From Kytococcus schroeteri (GTDB lineage Bacteria > Actinomycetota > Actinomycetes > Actinomycetales > Dermatophilaceae), in assembly GCF_002847825.1 (NCBI RefSeq), contig NZ_PKIZ01000004.1, positions 64,611-128,610 on the forward strand: a stretch of DNA of 64,000 nt, given 5' to 3'. The notes beneath the pieces were generated by a model. That model did not search any database and was not told the origin of the DNA. It was given only the letters and a program-made list of their open reading frames with translations. The first letter of the stretch is position 1, and every line of letters begins with the position of its first letter. Below, one piece after another: positions 55,445 to 64,000 of this stretch. The position numbers and the translations under genes were made by a program.

Positions 55445-56686
55445 TCATCCACCGACCACCCGGGCGGCGAAGTCGCCGTCGGCCACGGTGACGCGCAGCA
55501 GCTGGTCGGCCTCCACCTCCTCGCGCGAGGTGACCACACGGCCGTCCTGCGTGCGCAGCACCGAGTAGCCGCGCTCGAGGGTGCCCAGTGGGCTCAGCGC
55601 CCGGAGGTGGCCGCGGGTGGAGGTGATGCGCTGCTCCTCCGAGGCCAGCCGCCGGCGCACCGCGGCCCGTCCCCGCTCGCCGACGGCCTCGAGCTCGGCG
55701 CGCGGGCGGCTCACCATGGTGATGGGGTCGGCCAGCACCGGGCGGGCGCGCGTGGCCTCCAGGCCGTGCCGTTCCCGCTGCAACCGGCCGGTCAGCGCGC
55801 GGCGCAGGCGCTCGCGTCCCTGGGTGACGCCCTGGCGCTCGTGCGCCGCGTCGGGCACCACCAGCTTGGCGGCGTCGGTGGGGGTGGAGGCGCGCACGTC
55901 GGCCACGAGGTCGAGCAGGGGGTTGTCCACGTCGTGCCCGATGGCGCTCACCGTGGGCACGGGGCAGGCGGCCACCGCACGCACCATGGCCTCGTTGCTG
56001 AACGGCAGCAGGTCCTCGAACGAGCCACCACCGCGGGCGATGACGACGACGTCCACCTGCGGCGTGCGCTGCAGCTCCTCCAGGGCGGCGATGACGGCCG
56101 TGACCGCCTGCGGCCCCTGCACCGGCACGTTCTGGATGACGAACTGCACGGTGGGCCAGCGGCGCCGCGCGTTCTCCACCACGTCCTTCTCCGCGGCGGA
56201 GTTGCGCCCGCACACCAGGCCGACGCGGCGGGGGAGGAAGGGCAGCGGGCGCTTGCGGCCGGCATCGAAGACGCCCTCGGCGGTGAGCTGTTGCTTCAGC
56301 CGCTCCACCCGTGCCAGCAACTCGCCCACGCCCACGTGGCGGATGCTCTTGCAGAACAGGCTGAGCGAGCCGTTCTTGGGGTAGAAGCGCGGCTTGGCGT
56401 GCATGACCACGCGAGCCCCCTGCTGCAGCGCCGGTTGCACCGCATCGACCACGCCCACGGGGGCCATGACACGCATCGAGAGGTCTGCGTCCACGTCGCG
56501 CAGGGTCATCCACACCAGCTTGGCGCCCTGCCGGCGAGACAGCTCCACGAGCTGACCCTCGACCCACAGTGGCGACATCCGGTCGACGTACTCGTCGACC
56601 TTGCGCGACAGGGTGCGCAGCGGCCACGGCTGGTCGGGCGTGGTCTGGGCGGCCTTCTCCGGCAGCGCCTGCGGGGGCTGGCTCAT
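55445..56686 (-). CDS. xseA: Exodeoxyribonuclease VII large subunit
   Basis: 413 residues: OB-fold (WVEGQLVELSRRQGAKLVWM), catalytic part with GLVCGRNSAAEKDV and ARGGGSFEDLLPFSNEA and the SAIGHDVDNPLLDLVAD region, then a coiled coil and the GYSVL C-terminus. Degrades single-stranded DNA in both directions. The ATG at 56686 is set by the leaderless promoter TAGGGT seven bases upstream; the GTG at 56695 overlaps it. Confidence 0.94.
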   Translation of the reverse strand: MSQPPQALPEKAAQTTPDQPWPLRTLSRKVDEYVDRMSPLWVEGQLVELSRRQGAKLVWMTLRDVDADLSMRVMAPVGVVDAVQPALQQGARVVMHAKPRFYPKNGSLSLFCKSIRHVGVGELLARVERLKQQLTAEGVFDAGRKRPLPFLPRRVGLVCGRNSAAEKDVVENARRRWPTVQFVIQNVPVQGPQAVTAVIAALEELQRTPQVDVVVIARGGGSFEDLLPFSNEAMVRAVAACPVPTVSAIGHDVDNPLLDLVADVRASTPTDAAKLVVPDAAHERQGVTQGRERLRRALTGRLQRERHGLEATRARPVLADPITMVSRPRAELEAVGERGRAAVRRRLASEEQRITSTRGHLRALSPLGTLERGYSVLRTQDGRVVTSREEVEADQLLRVTVADGDFAARVVGG

Positions 56687-56693
56687 GGCGGCC

Positions 56694-56699
56694 ACCCTA
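56694..56699 (-). promoter_or_regulatory. -10 box of leaderless xseA promoter
   Basis: TAGGGT on the minus strand, seven bases before the ATG at 56686. Confidence 0.5.
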
Positions 56700-56771
56700 G
56701 GCCGCAGGTCCTCGCCGGCCGGTCACCGCACCGCGGCGGCCGGTGGACTGTCGGCGCACCGGGGCGACGCC

Positions 56772-56777
56772 TAGAAT
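56772..56777 (+). promoter_or_regulatory. -10 box of leaderless ispH promoter
   Basis: TAGAAT ends six bases before the GTG at 56784. Together with the xseA box it makes a compact divergent pair of leaderless promoters. Confidence 0.55.
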
Positions 56778-56783
56778 CAGGGT

Positions 56784-57803
56784 GTGGATACCCAGACGAC
56801 CCCCGAGACCAAGCGCGTCCTGCTGGCCGCCCCCCGCGGCTACTGCGCCGGCGTCGACCGGGCTGTGGTGACGGTCGAGAAGGCCCTCGAGCTCTACGGC
56901 GCCCCGGTGTACGTGCGCAAGGAGATCGTGCACAACAAGCACGTGGTGGAGACCCTCCGCCGCCGCGGGGCCGTCTTCGTGGAGGAGACCGAGGAGGTCC
57001 CCGAGGGCGCCACCGTGATCTTCTCCGCGCACGGTGTGGCCCCGGTCGTCCACGAGGAGGCCGCCGCCCGCAGTCTGCGCTCCATCGACGCGACCTGCCC
57101 GCTGGTGACCAAGGTGCACCGCGAGGCCGTGCGCTTCGCTGCCGACGACTACGACATCCTCCTCATCGGCCACGAGGGGCACGAGGAGGTGGTGGGCACC
57201 TCGGGTGAGGCGCCCGAGCACGTGGTGCTCGTGGACGGCCCCGAGGCGGTGGCCGACGTGCAGGTGCGCGACCCGGAGAAGGTGGTGTGGCTCAGCCAGA
57301 CCACCCTCAGCGTCGACGAGACGATGGAGACCGTGCGCCTGCTGCGCGAGCGCTTCCCCGCGCTGCAGGACCCGCCGAGCGACGACATCTGCTACGCCAC
57401 CCAGAACCGGCAGCTCGCCGTCAAGCAGATGGCGCCGGACCTGGACCTCATGCTCGTGGTGGGCTCGCGCAACTCCTCGAACTCCCGCCGCCTGGTGGAG
57501 GTGGCCCTGGAGCACGGTGCCCGCGACGGCTACCTCGTGGACTACGCCGCCGAGGTGCAGGACGAGTGGTTCGAGGGCGTGGAGTCCGTGGGCGTCTCCT
57601 CCGGTGCCTCGGTGCCGGAGATCCTCGTGCGCGAGCTGCTCGACGACCTCGCCGCGCGGGGGTACGCCGACGTGCAGGTGGTGACCGCGGCCGAGGAGAA
57701 GATGCTCTTCCAGCTGCCCGGCGACCTGCGCCGCGACCTGCGCGCCCGGGGCATGGACGACACCTCCACCGAGATCCGGCACGACGCCGGCGCGCTGCCC
57801 TGA
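56784..57803 (+). CDS. ispH: 4-hydroxy-3-methylbut-2-enyl diphosphate reductase
   Basis: 339 residues. The three Fe-S cysteines are Cys21 (RGYCAGV), Cys105 (DATCPLV) and Cys203 (DDICYAT); SAHGV and TQNRQ are also conserved. Last enzyme of the MEP pathway, forming IPP and DMAPP. GTG start, leaderless. Confidence 0.96.
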   Translation: MDTQTTPETKRVLLAAPRGYCAGVDRAVVTVEKALELYGAPVYVRKEIVHNKHVVETLRRRGAVFVEETEEVPEGATVIFSAHGVAPVVHEEAAARSLRSIDATCPLVTKVHREAVRFAADDYDILLIGHEGHEEVVGTSGEAPEHVVLVDGPEAVADVQVRDPEKVVWLSQTTLSVDETMETVRLLRERFPALQDPPSDDICYATQNRQLAVKQMAPDLDLMLVVGSRNSSNSRRLVEVALEHGARDGYLVDYAAEVQDEWFEGVESVGVSSGASVPEILVRELLDDLAARGYADVQVVTAAEEKMLFQLPGDLRRDLRARGMDDTSTEIRHDAGALP

Positions 57804-57811
57804 GCGACGGC

Positions 57812-57828
57812 GCGGGAGCCGATCCCGC
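57812..57828 (+). terminator. Weak hairpin after ispH
   Basis: A 6-bp stem with a five-base loop eight bases past the stop; short, so termination here is uncertain. Confidence 0.35.
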
Positions 57829-57928
57829 TCCAGGGGCGCGGACCACCTGCGCGCCGGCCCGGTGCGGCGTAGTGTCCTGAGGGACAGGCCGGGCGAGCGC
57901 GTCCGGCACGACCCCTCAGGAGGTGCCC

Positions 57929-59404
57929 GTGAGCACAGCCGTCGCCCCGGACGACAAGCCCATCCGGAGTCTCATCCCGGCGCGCATGCACGACATGCCG
58001 TGGACCCGCTTCCACTGGATGGTGATCTTCGGCCTCGGTACCGCGTGGATCCTCGACGGCCTCGAGATCCAGATGGTGGCCGCCGGGGGCTTCGAGAAGT
58101 CCTTGCACATGTCGCCCGCGCAGGTGGGCATGGCGGGCACCGTGTACCTCGTGGGCGAGGTGGTCGGTGCCCTCTTCTTCGGCCGGCTCACGGACTCGTG
58201 GGGCCGCAAGAAGATGTTCACCACCACGCTGTTCGTCTACCTCGCGGCCTCCGGGCTGGCGGCCTTCTCGCCCAACATGTGGGTCTTTCTGGCCCTGCGC
58301 TTCGTGGCAGGCATGGGCATCGGTGGTGAGTACTCGGCGGTGAACTCGGCCGTCGACGAGCTCATCCCTGGCCGCTACCGCGGGCGCGTGGACCTGGCCA
58401 TCAACGGCACCTACTGGCTGGGTGCCGGCATCGGCGCCTTCGCCAGCTACTACCTGCTCAACCCGGACTACCTCGGGGAGAACATCGGCTGGCGCATCGC
58501 CTTCCTCGTGGGCCCGGTGCTGGGTCTGTCGATCATCTACCTGCGCCGTCACATCCCGGAGTCGCCGCGCTGGATGGTGACCCACGGCAGGCAGCAGGAG
58601 GCCGAGGAGGTCGTCTCGGGCATCGAGGAGACCGCCCGCGCCGAGGGCAAGACGCTGCCGCAGCTGGACGAGAAGCGCGACGGCATGTGGATCAAGGCCC
58701 GCGAGGGGCTCACCCCGCGGCAGCTGGCCTACGTGTTCTTCCAGCTCTACCCGACGCGCACCGTGCTGGGCGCCACGCTGATGATCACGCAGAGCTTCCT
58801 CTACAACGCCATCTTCTTCACGTACTCGCTGGTGCTGCAGAACTTCTACGGGGAGACCGCCTCCAGTGCGGCGCTGTACTTCTTCCCGTTCGCGCTGGGC
58901 AACCTGCTCGGCCCGCTCCTGCTGGGACCGTTGTTCGACACCGTCGGGCGCCGCAAGATGATCGGTGGCTGCTACTTCCTGGCCGCGAGCGTGCTGACCG
59001 TCTCGGCCTTCCTGTTCAACGCCGGGGCGCTCACGGCCACCACGCACACCGTCTTCTGGTGCGTGGCGTTCTTCTTCGCCTCGGCCGGTGCCTCGGCGGG
59101 TTATCTCACCGTCTCGGAGATCTTCCCGATGGAGGTGCGCGGTCAGGCGATCTCGTACTTCTTCGCCATCGCGCAGGTCTGCGGGGCCACCGGTCCGGTG
59201 TTCTACGGCTGGCTGATCGGTGACGGCACCGACCGTGCGCCGATGTTCTACGGCTACCTCATCGGGTCGGCCGTCATGGCCCTGGGTGCCCTGGTGGCCG
59301 CCGTCTGGGGTGTGGACGCCGAGGGCAAGTCCCTGGAGGAGATCGCCCCGCCGCTCTCGAGCTTCGACGAGCACGGCAACGAGACCGTCAAGCTGCCGGT
59401 GTGA
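57929..59404 (+). CDS. MFS metabolite/proton symporter
   Basis: 491 residues with twelve predicted helices. The GRLTDSWGRKK loop after helix 2 and its counterpart FDTVGRRK in the second half, and RRHIPESPRW before the central loop, place it in the sugar/aromatic-acid side of the major facilitator family. The substrate is not clear. AGGAGG lies five bases before the GTG at 57929; the GTG at 57923 overlaps that site. It overlaps or abuts the UspA gene, so both are one operon. Confidence 0.85.
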   Translation: MSTAVAPDDKPIRSLIPARMHDMPWTRFHWMVIFGLGTAWILDGLEIQMVAAGGFEKSLHMSPAQVGMAGTVYLVGEVVGALFFGRLTDSWGRKKMFTTTLFVYLAASGLAAFSPNMWVFLALRFVAGMGIGGEYSAVNSAVDELIPGRYRGRVDLAINGTYWLGAGIGAFASYYLLNPDYLGENIGWRIAFLVGPVLGLSIIYLRRHIPESPRWMVTHGRQQEAEEVVSGIEETARAEGKTLPQLDEKRDGMWIKAREGLTPRQLAYVFFQLYPTRTVLGATLMITQSFLYNAIFFTYSLVLQNFYGETASSAALYFFPFALGNLLGPLLLGPLFDTVGRRKMIGGCYFLAASVLTVSAFLFNAGALTATTHTVFWCVAFFFASAGASAGYLTVSEIFPMEVRGQAISYFFAIAQVCGATGPVFYGWLIGDGTDRAPMFYGYLIGSAVMALGALVAAVWGVDAEGKSLEEIAPPLSSFDEHGNETVKLPV

Positions 59405-59415
59405 GAGGAGACGCC

Positions 59416-59976
59416 GTGGACGACCAGGTGCAGGACCCGTACACCGTGGTGGTGGGCGTCAGCGAGACGTCCAAGTCACCCACCGCCCTGCGGTGGGCAG
59501 CGGCCCAGGCCGCGCAGAACGCCGGGCGGCTCGTGGCCGTCCGCGCGCTGCCGGCCGCGACCACCACCGGCACCACCACCGGTGTGGTGGCCGCCCGGGT
59601 GGGCTCCAACGAGGAGCAGGTGCTGGCCCGGGCCCAGCTGGCGCTGGAGGCCGACGTGGCCGAGGTGCTGGGGCCCGACCACGGTGCCGAGGTGCGCCTC
59701 GTGCGCGGTGGTCACCGGCGCGTGCTGCTCGACCAGGCCGAGGGCGCCGACCTGCTGGTGATCGACGCCCCGCGCCGGATGACCGGTGAGCCGCTCTTCG
59801 CCCAGCGGCTGCTGGCCGACGCCCGCTGCCCCGTGGTGGTCATGCCACCGGCGATCTCCGGCCAGCCGCCGGGCGCCCTGGAGCAGGCCGGTCGGTGGCT
59901 GGGCGGGCAGGCGGTGCGGTCAGCCGGCCTCGCCGGTCGGCCCGGGTTCAGACCCCCGCTCACCCCGGGGGCCTGA
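59416..59976 (+). CDS. UspA-family universal stress protein
   Basis: 186 residues. USP fold: TVVVGVSETSKSPTALRWA at the start, ADLLVIDAPRR and CPVVVMPP at the end of the core, then a ~45-residue tail. The glycine-rich ATP loop is not well conserved (RMTGEPLFAQ), so ATP binding is doubtful. GAGGAG lies five bases before the GTG. The end overlaps rmuC on the other strand by 57 bases. Confidence 0.8.
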   Translation: MDDQVQDPYTVVVGVSETSKSPTALRWAAAQAAQNAGRLVAVRALPAATTTGTTTGVVAARVGSNEEQVLARAQLALEADVAEVLGPDHGAEVRLVRGGHRRVLLDQAEGADLLVIDAPRRMTGEPLFAQRLLADARCPVVVMPPAISGQPPGALEQAGRWLGGQAVRSAGLAGRPGFRPPLTPGA

Positions 59977-61164
59977 CCCGGTGAGCTCGGGGGCGGTGAG
60001 CGGGCGCGGCGAGGCCGTGACCCCCTCGCCGCCCCCGAGGTCGTCGTGGGTGAGGCCGAGGTCGTGGAAGCGGCGGGCGCTCACCAGCACACGTGACTCC
60101 AAGCTGCCCACGAGCGCGTTGTAGGACTCCACGGTGCGCGTCAGCTGACGACCCATGGACTGCAGGTGCCCGGCGGAGGTGGCGATGCGGTCGTGCAGCT
60201 CGCGTCCCAGGGCCAGCACCTCCTCGGCGTTCTGCCCCACCTGCTCGTGCTGCCACACCAGGGCCACGGTGCGCAGCAGGGCCATGGTGGTGGTGGGGGA
60301 GGCCAGCAGTACGTGGCGGCGCAGCGCGTCGTCGAAGAGGGCGGCGTCGTGCTGCAGGGCGGCCGCGAGCGTGGCGTCGGTGGGCACGAAGCACACGACG
60401 AACTGCGGTGAGCGTGTGAAGGCCGACCAGTAGGCCTTGCCGGCCAGGGTGTCCACGTGCGTGCGCAGTGCCCGGGCGTGGCGGGCGAGCAGCTCGGGTC
60501 GGTCGGCGTCGTCCACGTCCTGCGCGGCGAGGAAGGCCGTCATCGGGGCCTTGGCGTCCAGCACCACCACGCGCTCCCCGGGCAGGCGCACCACCATGTC
60601 CGGCCGCACCTGCTTGTCGTGCTGGCTCGTGGCGCGCACCTGCTCGTCGAAGTCCACCTGACGCACCAGGCCGGCGTGCTCCACCAGGCGCCGCAGCTGC
60701 GTCTCGCCCCAGGTGCCGCGCACGCCGCTGGCCGCCAGCGAGCCGGCGAGCGAGGTGGTCGAGGCGTCGAGCCGCTCGGTGGAGGCCGCCACCTGCAGCA
60801 GACGCTCGCCGAGCTCGCCGAACTGCTCCACGCGGTCGCGCTCCAGGGCGGTGACCTGCTTCTCCACCCGCTCGAGCGAGGCCCGCAGGGGGCCCAGGGT
60901 GGTGGCGGTGTCGCGCTCGGCGAGGGCGCGGCGGCGCGCCTCGGTCTGCAGCTCGTCGGCCTGGGCGCGTGCCCGCTCGGCCTCGGCCTCGGCGCGGTCG
61001 GCGCGCTCCGCCATCGAGCCGGCGCGCTGACGGGCGAGGGCGAGCTCCGTGCCGCCGCGTGACCGCGCTGCCGCCCAACCGAGTGCCACGCCCACCACGA
61101 GGGCGAGTGCGGCCAGCAGCGCGGCGAGCCAGGGGGAGAGGCCGGAGGTGGTGGCGGAGTCCAT
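59920..61164 (-). CDS. rmuC: DNA recombination protein RmuC
   Basis: 414 residues: a membrane segment at ~10-33, a long coiled coil (~45-110) and the RmuC nuclease-like domain with GTWGETQLRRLVE, VVLDAKAPM and FVPTDATLAAAL. In E. coli it limits inversions at short repeats. The ATG at 61164 follows CAGGGT by seven bases. Convergent overlap with the UspA gene. Confidence 0.9.
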   Translation of the reverse strand: MDSATTSGLSPWLAALLAALALVVGVALGWAAARSRGGTELALARQRAGSMAERADRAEAEAERARAQADELQTEARRRALAERDTATTLGPLRASLERVEKQVTALERDRVEQFGELGERLLQVAASTERLDASTTSLAGSLAASGVRGTWGETQLRRLVEHAGLVRQVDFDEQVRATSQHDKQVRPDMVVRLPGERVVVLDAKAPMTAFLAAQDVDDADRPELLARHARALRTHVDTLAGKAYWSAFTRSPQFVVCFVPTDATLAAALQHDAALFDDALRRHVLLASPTTTMALLRTVALVWQHEQVGQNAEEVLALGRELHDRIATSAGHLQSMGRQLTRTVESYNALVGSLESRVLVSARRFHDLGLTHDDLGGGEGVTASPRPLTAPELTGSGPRGERGSEPGPTGEAG

Positions 61165-61171
61165 GGCGCGC

Positions 61172-61177
61172 ACCCTG
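61172..61177 (-). promoter_or_regulatory. -10 box of leaderless rmuC promoter
   Basis: CAGGGT on the minus strand, seven bases before the ATG. Confidence 0.4.
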
Positions 61178-61262
61178 CCACCCGGCTCCGACAACCTCGC
61201 GGGCCCTCGTCGGGGGCGCCACCGGGGGCAGCGTGCCGGGCCGGCCGCCGGGGTCGCTCGCG

Positions 61263-61268
61263 TAGACT
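61263..61268 (+). promoter_or_regulatory. -10 box of ychF promoter
   Basis: TAGACT, eight bases before the GTG at 61277; at most one untranslated base. Confidence 0.5.
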
Positions 61269-61276
61269 CCGCGCCC

Positions 61277-62362
61277 GTGGCACTCACCATCGGAATCGTC
61301 GGTCTCCCCAACGTCGGCAAGTCGACCATGTTCAACGCGCTGACCAAGAACAACGTGCTCGCCGCGAACTACCCGTTCGCGACGATCGAGCCGAACGTGG
61401 GCGTGGTCCCGCTGCCGGACGAGCGTCTGGAGCGCCTCGCCGAGATCTTCGGATCGGCCCGCATCCTGCCGGCCACGGTGAGCTTCGTCGACATCGCCGG
61501 CATCGTGCGCGGCGCCTCCGAGGGTGAGGGCCTGGGCAACAAGTTCCTCGCCAACATCCGCGAGGCCGACGCCATCTGCCAGGTGGTCCGCGCCTTCGAG
61601 GACGACGACGTGCACCACGTGGACGGCCGCGTGGACCCCTCCGGTGACCTGGAGACCATCAACACCGAGCTGGTGCTGGCCGACCTGCAGACGCTGGAGA
61701 ACGCGATCCCGCGCCTGGAGAAGGAGGTCAAGGGCAAGAAGACCGACAAGGAGGTCCTCGACACCGCCCTGGCCGCGCAGAAGGTGCTGGAGGACGGCGA
61801 CACGCTCTTCGCCAAGGGGGCCGCCGCGGGCGTGGACATGGACCTGGCCGCCCAGCTGGGCCTGCTCACCACCAAGCCGTTCATCTACGTGTTCAACGTG
61901 GACGAGAACCAGGTGGCCGACGAGGACTTCCGCAGCCGCATGTCCGAGCTGGTGGCCCCGGCCGACGCGATCTTCCTCAACGCGCAGCTGGAGTCCGAGC
62001 TGGCCGAGCTCGACGCCGAGGAGGCCGCCGAGCTGCTGGAGAGCGTCGGCATCGACGAGCCGGGCCTGCACCAGCTGGCACGCAAGGGCTTCAACACCCT
62101 GGGCCTGCAGACCTACCTGACGGCCGGGCCCAAGGAGGCCCGTGCGTGGACGATCCACCAGGGCTGGACCGCCCCGCAGGCCGCCGGTGTGATCCACACG
62201 GACTTCGAGAAGGGCTTCATCAAGGCCGAGGTCGTGTCCTTCGAGGATCTCGACCAGTACGGTTCGATGAACGCCGCCAAGGAGGCCGGCCGAGTCCGCA
62301 TGGAGGGCAAGGACTACGTCATGGCCGACGGTGACGTGGTGGAGTTCCGCTTCAACGTCTGA
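61277..62362 (+). CDS. ychF: Redox-regulated ATPase YchF
   Basis: 361 residues, starting [16 protein letters not shown]. Obg-family P-loop, with FVDIAGIV, the FNVDENQ in place of NKxD which gives ATP preference, and a C-terminal TGS domain ([15 protein letters not shown]). Binds ribosomes. No Shine-Dalgarno; the -10 box sits next to the GTG. Confidence 0.95.
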   Translation: MALTIGIVGLPNVGKSTMFNALTKNNVLAANYPFATIEPNVGVVPLPDERLERLAEIFGSARILPATVSFVDIAGIVRGASEGEGLGNKFLANIREADAICQVVRAFEDDDVHHVDGRVDPSGDLETINTELVLADLQTLENAIPRLEKEVKGKKTDKEVLDTALAAQKVLEDGDTLFAKGAAAGVDMDLAAQLGLLTTKPFIYVFNVDENQVADEDFRSRMSELVAPADAIFLNAQLESELAELDAEEAAELLESVGIDEPGLHQLARKGFNTLGLQTYLTAGPKEARAWTIHQGWTAPQAAGVIHTDFEKGFIKAEVVSFEDLDQYGSMNAAKEAGRVRMEGKDYVMADGDVVEFRFNV

Positions 62363-62414
62363 TCCTCGACCGTCCGTCAGGCGGAGCGTGGCCCCTGGCG
62401 GTGCGCCGGCGCAG

Positions 62415-62467
62415 TTGACCCTCCCGTCGCTGGATGCCTCACCGTCGTGATGTCAGCAGGAGCTGAC
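62415..62467 (+). promoter_or_regulatory. Promoter region of the MerR gene
   Basis: TTGACC at 62415-62420, then CACCGT after a 19-base spacer, the long spacing typical of MerR-controlled promoters. GTCAGC-N4-GCTGAC at 62452-62467 is a perfect inverted repeat just downstream. Autoregulation is likely. Confidence 0.45.
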
Positions 62468-62489
62468 GACGTGACAGAAGGAGTCCGCC

Positions 62490-63371
62490 ATGATGAGCAT
62501 CGGCCAGTTCGCCTACAGCACCGGGTTGAGCGTGAAGACCCTCCGGTACTACGACGAGATCGGTCTGCTCCCGGCCGCAGAGGTCGACCCGTTCAACGGC
62601 TACCGCACCTACCGGGGATCGCAGTTGCGTGAGGCCACCCTGCTCCGGGTGCTGCGTGCCTCCGGCATGGGGGTCGATGAGATGAGGAAGGCCCTCACCC
62701 ATCCACACGAGACCGATGGGTTGATCGCCCGGCGACGGGCCGAGCTGGCCGTTCAGCGGGAGCTCGAGGACTGGGCGCTGGGTGAGGTCCAGCGGTGGCA
62801 GAGCACCGATGCGAGCGTGGTGCAGACCCGCGACCGTGCGGCACAGCGCTGGGCTGGTGTCGCCGTGTCCCTCGACCTCAGGGCGGTGTCCGATGACGTG
62901 GAGGGGGAGGCGTCGGCCGCGGAGTGCATGGGGCGTCTGGAGGAGCTGTCAGCGCAGCTCCACGCCGAGCTCTCCTCCCGGGGCGTGGCTGGACCACTGG
63001 AGGGGGAGGGCCGTGCCTGGATCGAGCTTCGCAGCGACCCGGCCCGCGCGAGTGTGATCGAGGTCGTGTCCTGCATCGCCGTCCACGCCCCGGTGCAGCC
63101 GGACCTCACCCTCGACGGGCACCAGGTGCTCACCGGGGAGCTGCCCGACCGTGTTGAGGCATTCGTCACCACGGAGGTCCCTGCCCCGGGCGGCTCCGGT
63201 GATCCGGACGGGTCCGAGGCACGGCTCGCCGGCGGCCCCCTCCCGCAGCCTGCCGCGATCGCGCTGGCCGTGGTGGCGGAGGAATCAGGCGCGGACCCCT
63301 CCTGTGTGCGTCAGCACACGAGAGTCTCCGACGAGGGGTTCGTCCTCGAGTGGTGCGTCACGTTGCCGTGA
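62490..63371 (+). CDS. MerR-family transcriptional regulator
   Basis: 293 residues. N-terminal MerR helix-turn-helix: SIGQFAYSTGLSVKTLRYYD and GLLPAAEVDPFNGYRTY, then the coiled-coil linker and a ~170-residue C-terminal domain with no metal-binding cysteine pattern, so it probably binds a small molecule. AGAAGGAG lies six bases before the ATG. No target gene lies next to it unless the lost part of the downstream element held it. Confidence 0.85.
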   Translation: MMSIGQFAYSTGLSVKTLRYYDEIGLLPAAEVDPFNGYRTYRGSQLREATLLRVLRASGMGVDEMRKALTHPHETDGLIARRRAELAVQRELEDWALGEVQRWQSTDASVVQTRDRAAQRWAGVAVSLDLRAVSDDVEGEASAAECMGRLEELSAQLHAELSSRGVAGPLEGEGRAWIELRSDPARASVIEVVSCIAVHAPVQPDLTLDGHQVLTGELPDRVEAFVTTEVPAPGGSGDPDGSEARLAGGPLPQPAAIALAVVAEESGADPSCVRQHTRVSDEGFVLEWCVTLP

Positions 63372-63465
63372 GTCATGGACTCGTGGCGGTAAGGTCGACG
63401 TCCTCACCCACCGCTGTCTGACTCGGCCGCCTCGTGGACGGGCGGAGTGCCCTGCCGGTGGGGCG

Positions 63466-63933
63466 CCCTCGGCGCGGAATGAATCGCAGCAAGCCCCCCC
63501 CCGGCGCGGCCGGGTCGAGGGAATCCCCACGTCGGCCCGGAAGGCGTTCGGCTGGACGCGTGATGGCCAGGTGATCCCCGAGGGGGCCGAGGCGGTCCGG
63601 CGGGCGTTCGACGCGTTCCTCGGCGAACCGTCTCTGTCGATCCGGCGCATCCGCGAGGACTTGAACAAGGCCGGACACCTCACCGCACGCGGGTCGGAGT
63701 TCTCCGTCGATGCCGTGCGGTACCTGCTGGCGAACCCGCTCTACGCTGGCTACATCAAGCACTACGCCTCGGGCGAGTTCTACCCGGTGCAGGATGGGAT
63801 GTTCCCGCCCATCGTGAGCGAGCAGACCTGGCGGGCCGCGGTGGCGAAGCTGGAGGACAACGTGCGGAGGTCGGCCGGGCAATGCAACCAGCCGAAGTAC
63901 CTCCTGTCCACGATAGGGGCTCTTCGGAGTTGA
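63466..63933 (+). pseudogene. Large serine recombinase fragment
   Basis: From about ARNESQQ (63469) the frame matches the recombinase (zinc-ribbon-preceding) part of large serine integrases: KAFGWTRDGQVIPEGAEAVRR, SIRRIREDLNKAGHLTA, LLANPLYAGYIKH, PPIVSEQTWRA and KYLLSTIG. The N-terminal resolvase catalytic domain is absent, and translation stops after ALRS where the zinc ribbon should begin. A C9 run at 63494-63502 may mark a further frame problem. It is a dead remnant of a phage or transposon integrase. Confidence 0.75.
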
Positions 63934-64000
63934 GCGTGGGTGCTTGGGGGTAGGGGTCGAGGTCCCGGGCATGATCTGAGGACTTCTACCCCCTCGGATC
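63918..64000 (+). mobile_element. Possible left end of an ISL3-type insertion sequence
   Basis: GGCTCTTCGGAGTTGAG starts exactly where the recombinase loses homology. ISL3-family elements of actinobacteria have ends beginning GGCTCTTC. No transposase or second end is in the window, so this is an inference. Confidence 0.4.

Noticed and set aside
63373..63972. 199-codon frame antisense to the recombinase remnant
   Set aside because: Opposite strand shows real recombinase motifs; this frame shows none.

Overview
The window comes from a high-GC Gram-positive bacterium (Actinomycetota). The gene order add, aspC, tRNA-Trp, secE, nusG, then the rpl/rpo/str/S10/spc/alpha clusters and rplQ, truA, rplM, rpsI, glmM is the one known from Micrococcales. 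G/C-ending codons dominate, GTG and TTG starts are common, and S14 is the short zinc form. The protein sequences look like the Kytococcus/Ornithinimicrobium/Dermacoccus side of that order, but I cannot fix the genus.

Layout. 1-2374: minus-strand add (partial), an acidic orphan protein and aspC, then tRNA-Trp on the plus strand. 2416-6935: secE-nusG-rplK-rplA, a small membrane protein on the opposite strand, and an L10 leader with attenuator ahead of rplJ-rplL. 7072-10591: an inserted double ABC exporter with an apparent +1 frameshift at a C7 run. 10984-23190: rpoB-rpoC, rpsL-rpsG-fusA-tuf. 23319-24002: DUF554-type membrane protein. 24379-34265: S10 and spc ribosomal operons. 34455-41305: secY-adk-map-infA-rpmJ-rpsM-rpsK-rpsD-rpoA-rplQ. 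41389-49442: an accessory region splitting the otherwise conserved rplQ-truA-rplM order. It holds a GH65 phosphorylase with its phosphoglucomutase, three Tat-signal secreted proteins of unknown function, truA, and an autoregulated ArsR-type repressor. 49709-52234: rplM-rpsI-glmM. 52353-62362: a small orphan ORF, beta-carbonic anhydrase, GlpX, DUF4245, xseB-xseA, ispH, an MFS carrier with a UspA protein, rmuC and ychF. 62490-64000: a MerR regulator and a broken large serine recombinase that seems to be interrupted by an IS end.

How it works together. Most of the window builds the translation and transcription machinery: ribosomal proteins, EF-G, EF-Tu, IF1, the RNA polymerase core, the Sec channel, NusG, Adk and MetAP. 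Several long hairpins and leaders mark transcription-unit borders and likely autogenous control points. Many single genes appear to be leaderless, with a TANNNT-like -10 box six to eight bases before the start codon. The accessory proteins between rplQ and rplM are the least explained part: three different exported proteins sharing nearly the same RR-GAAW signal, one of them with an internal tandem duplication.
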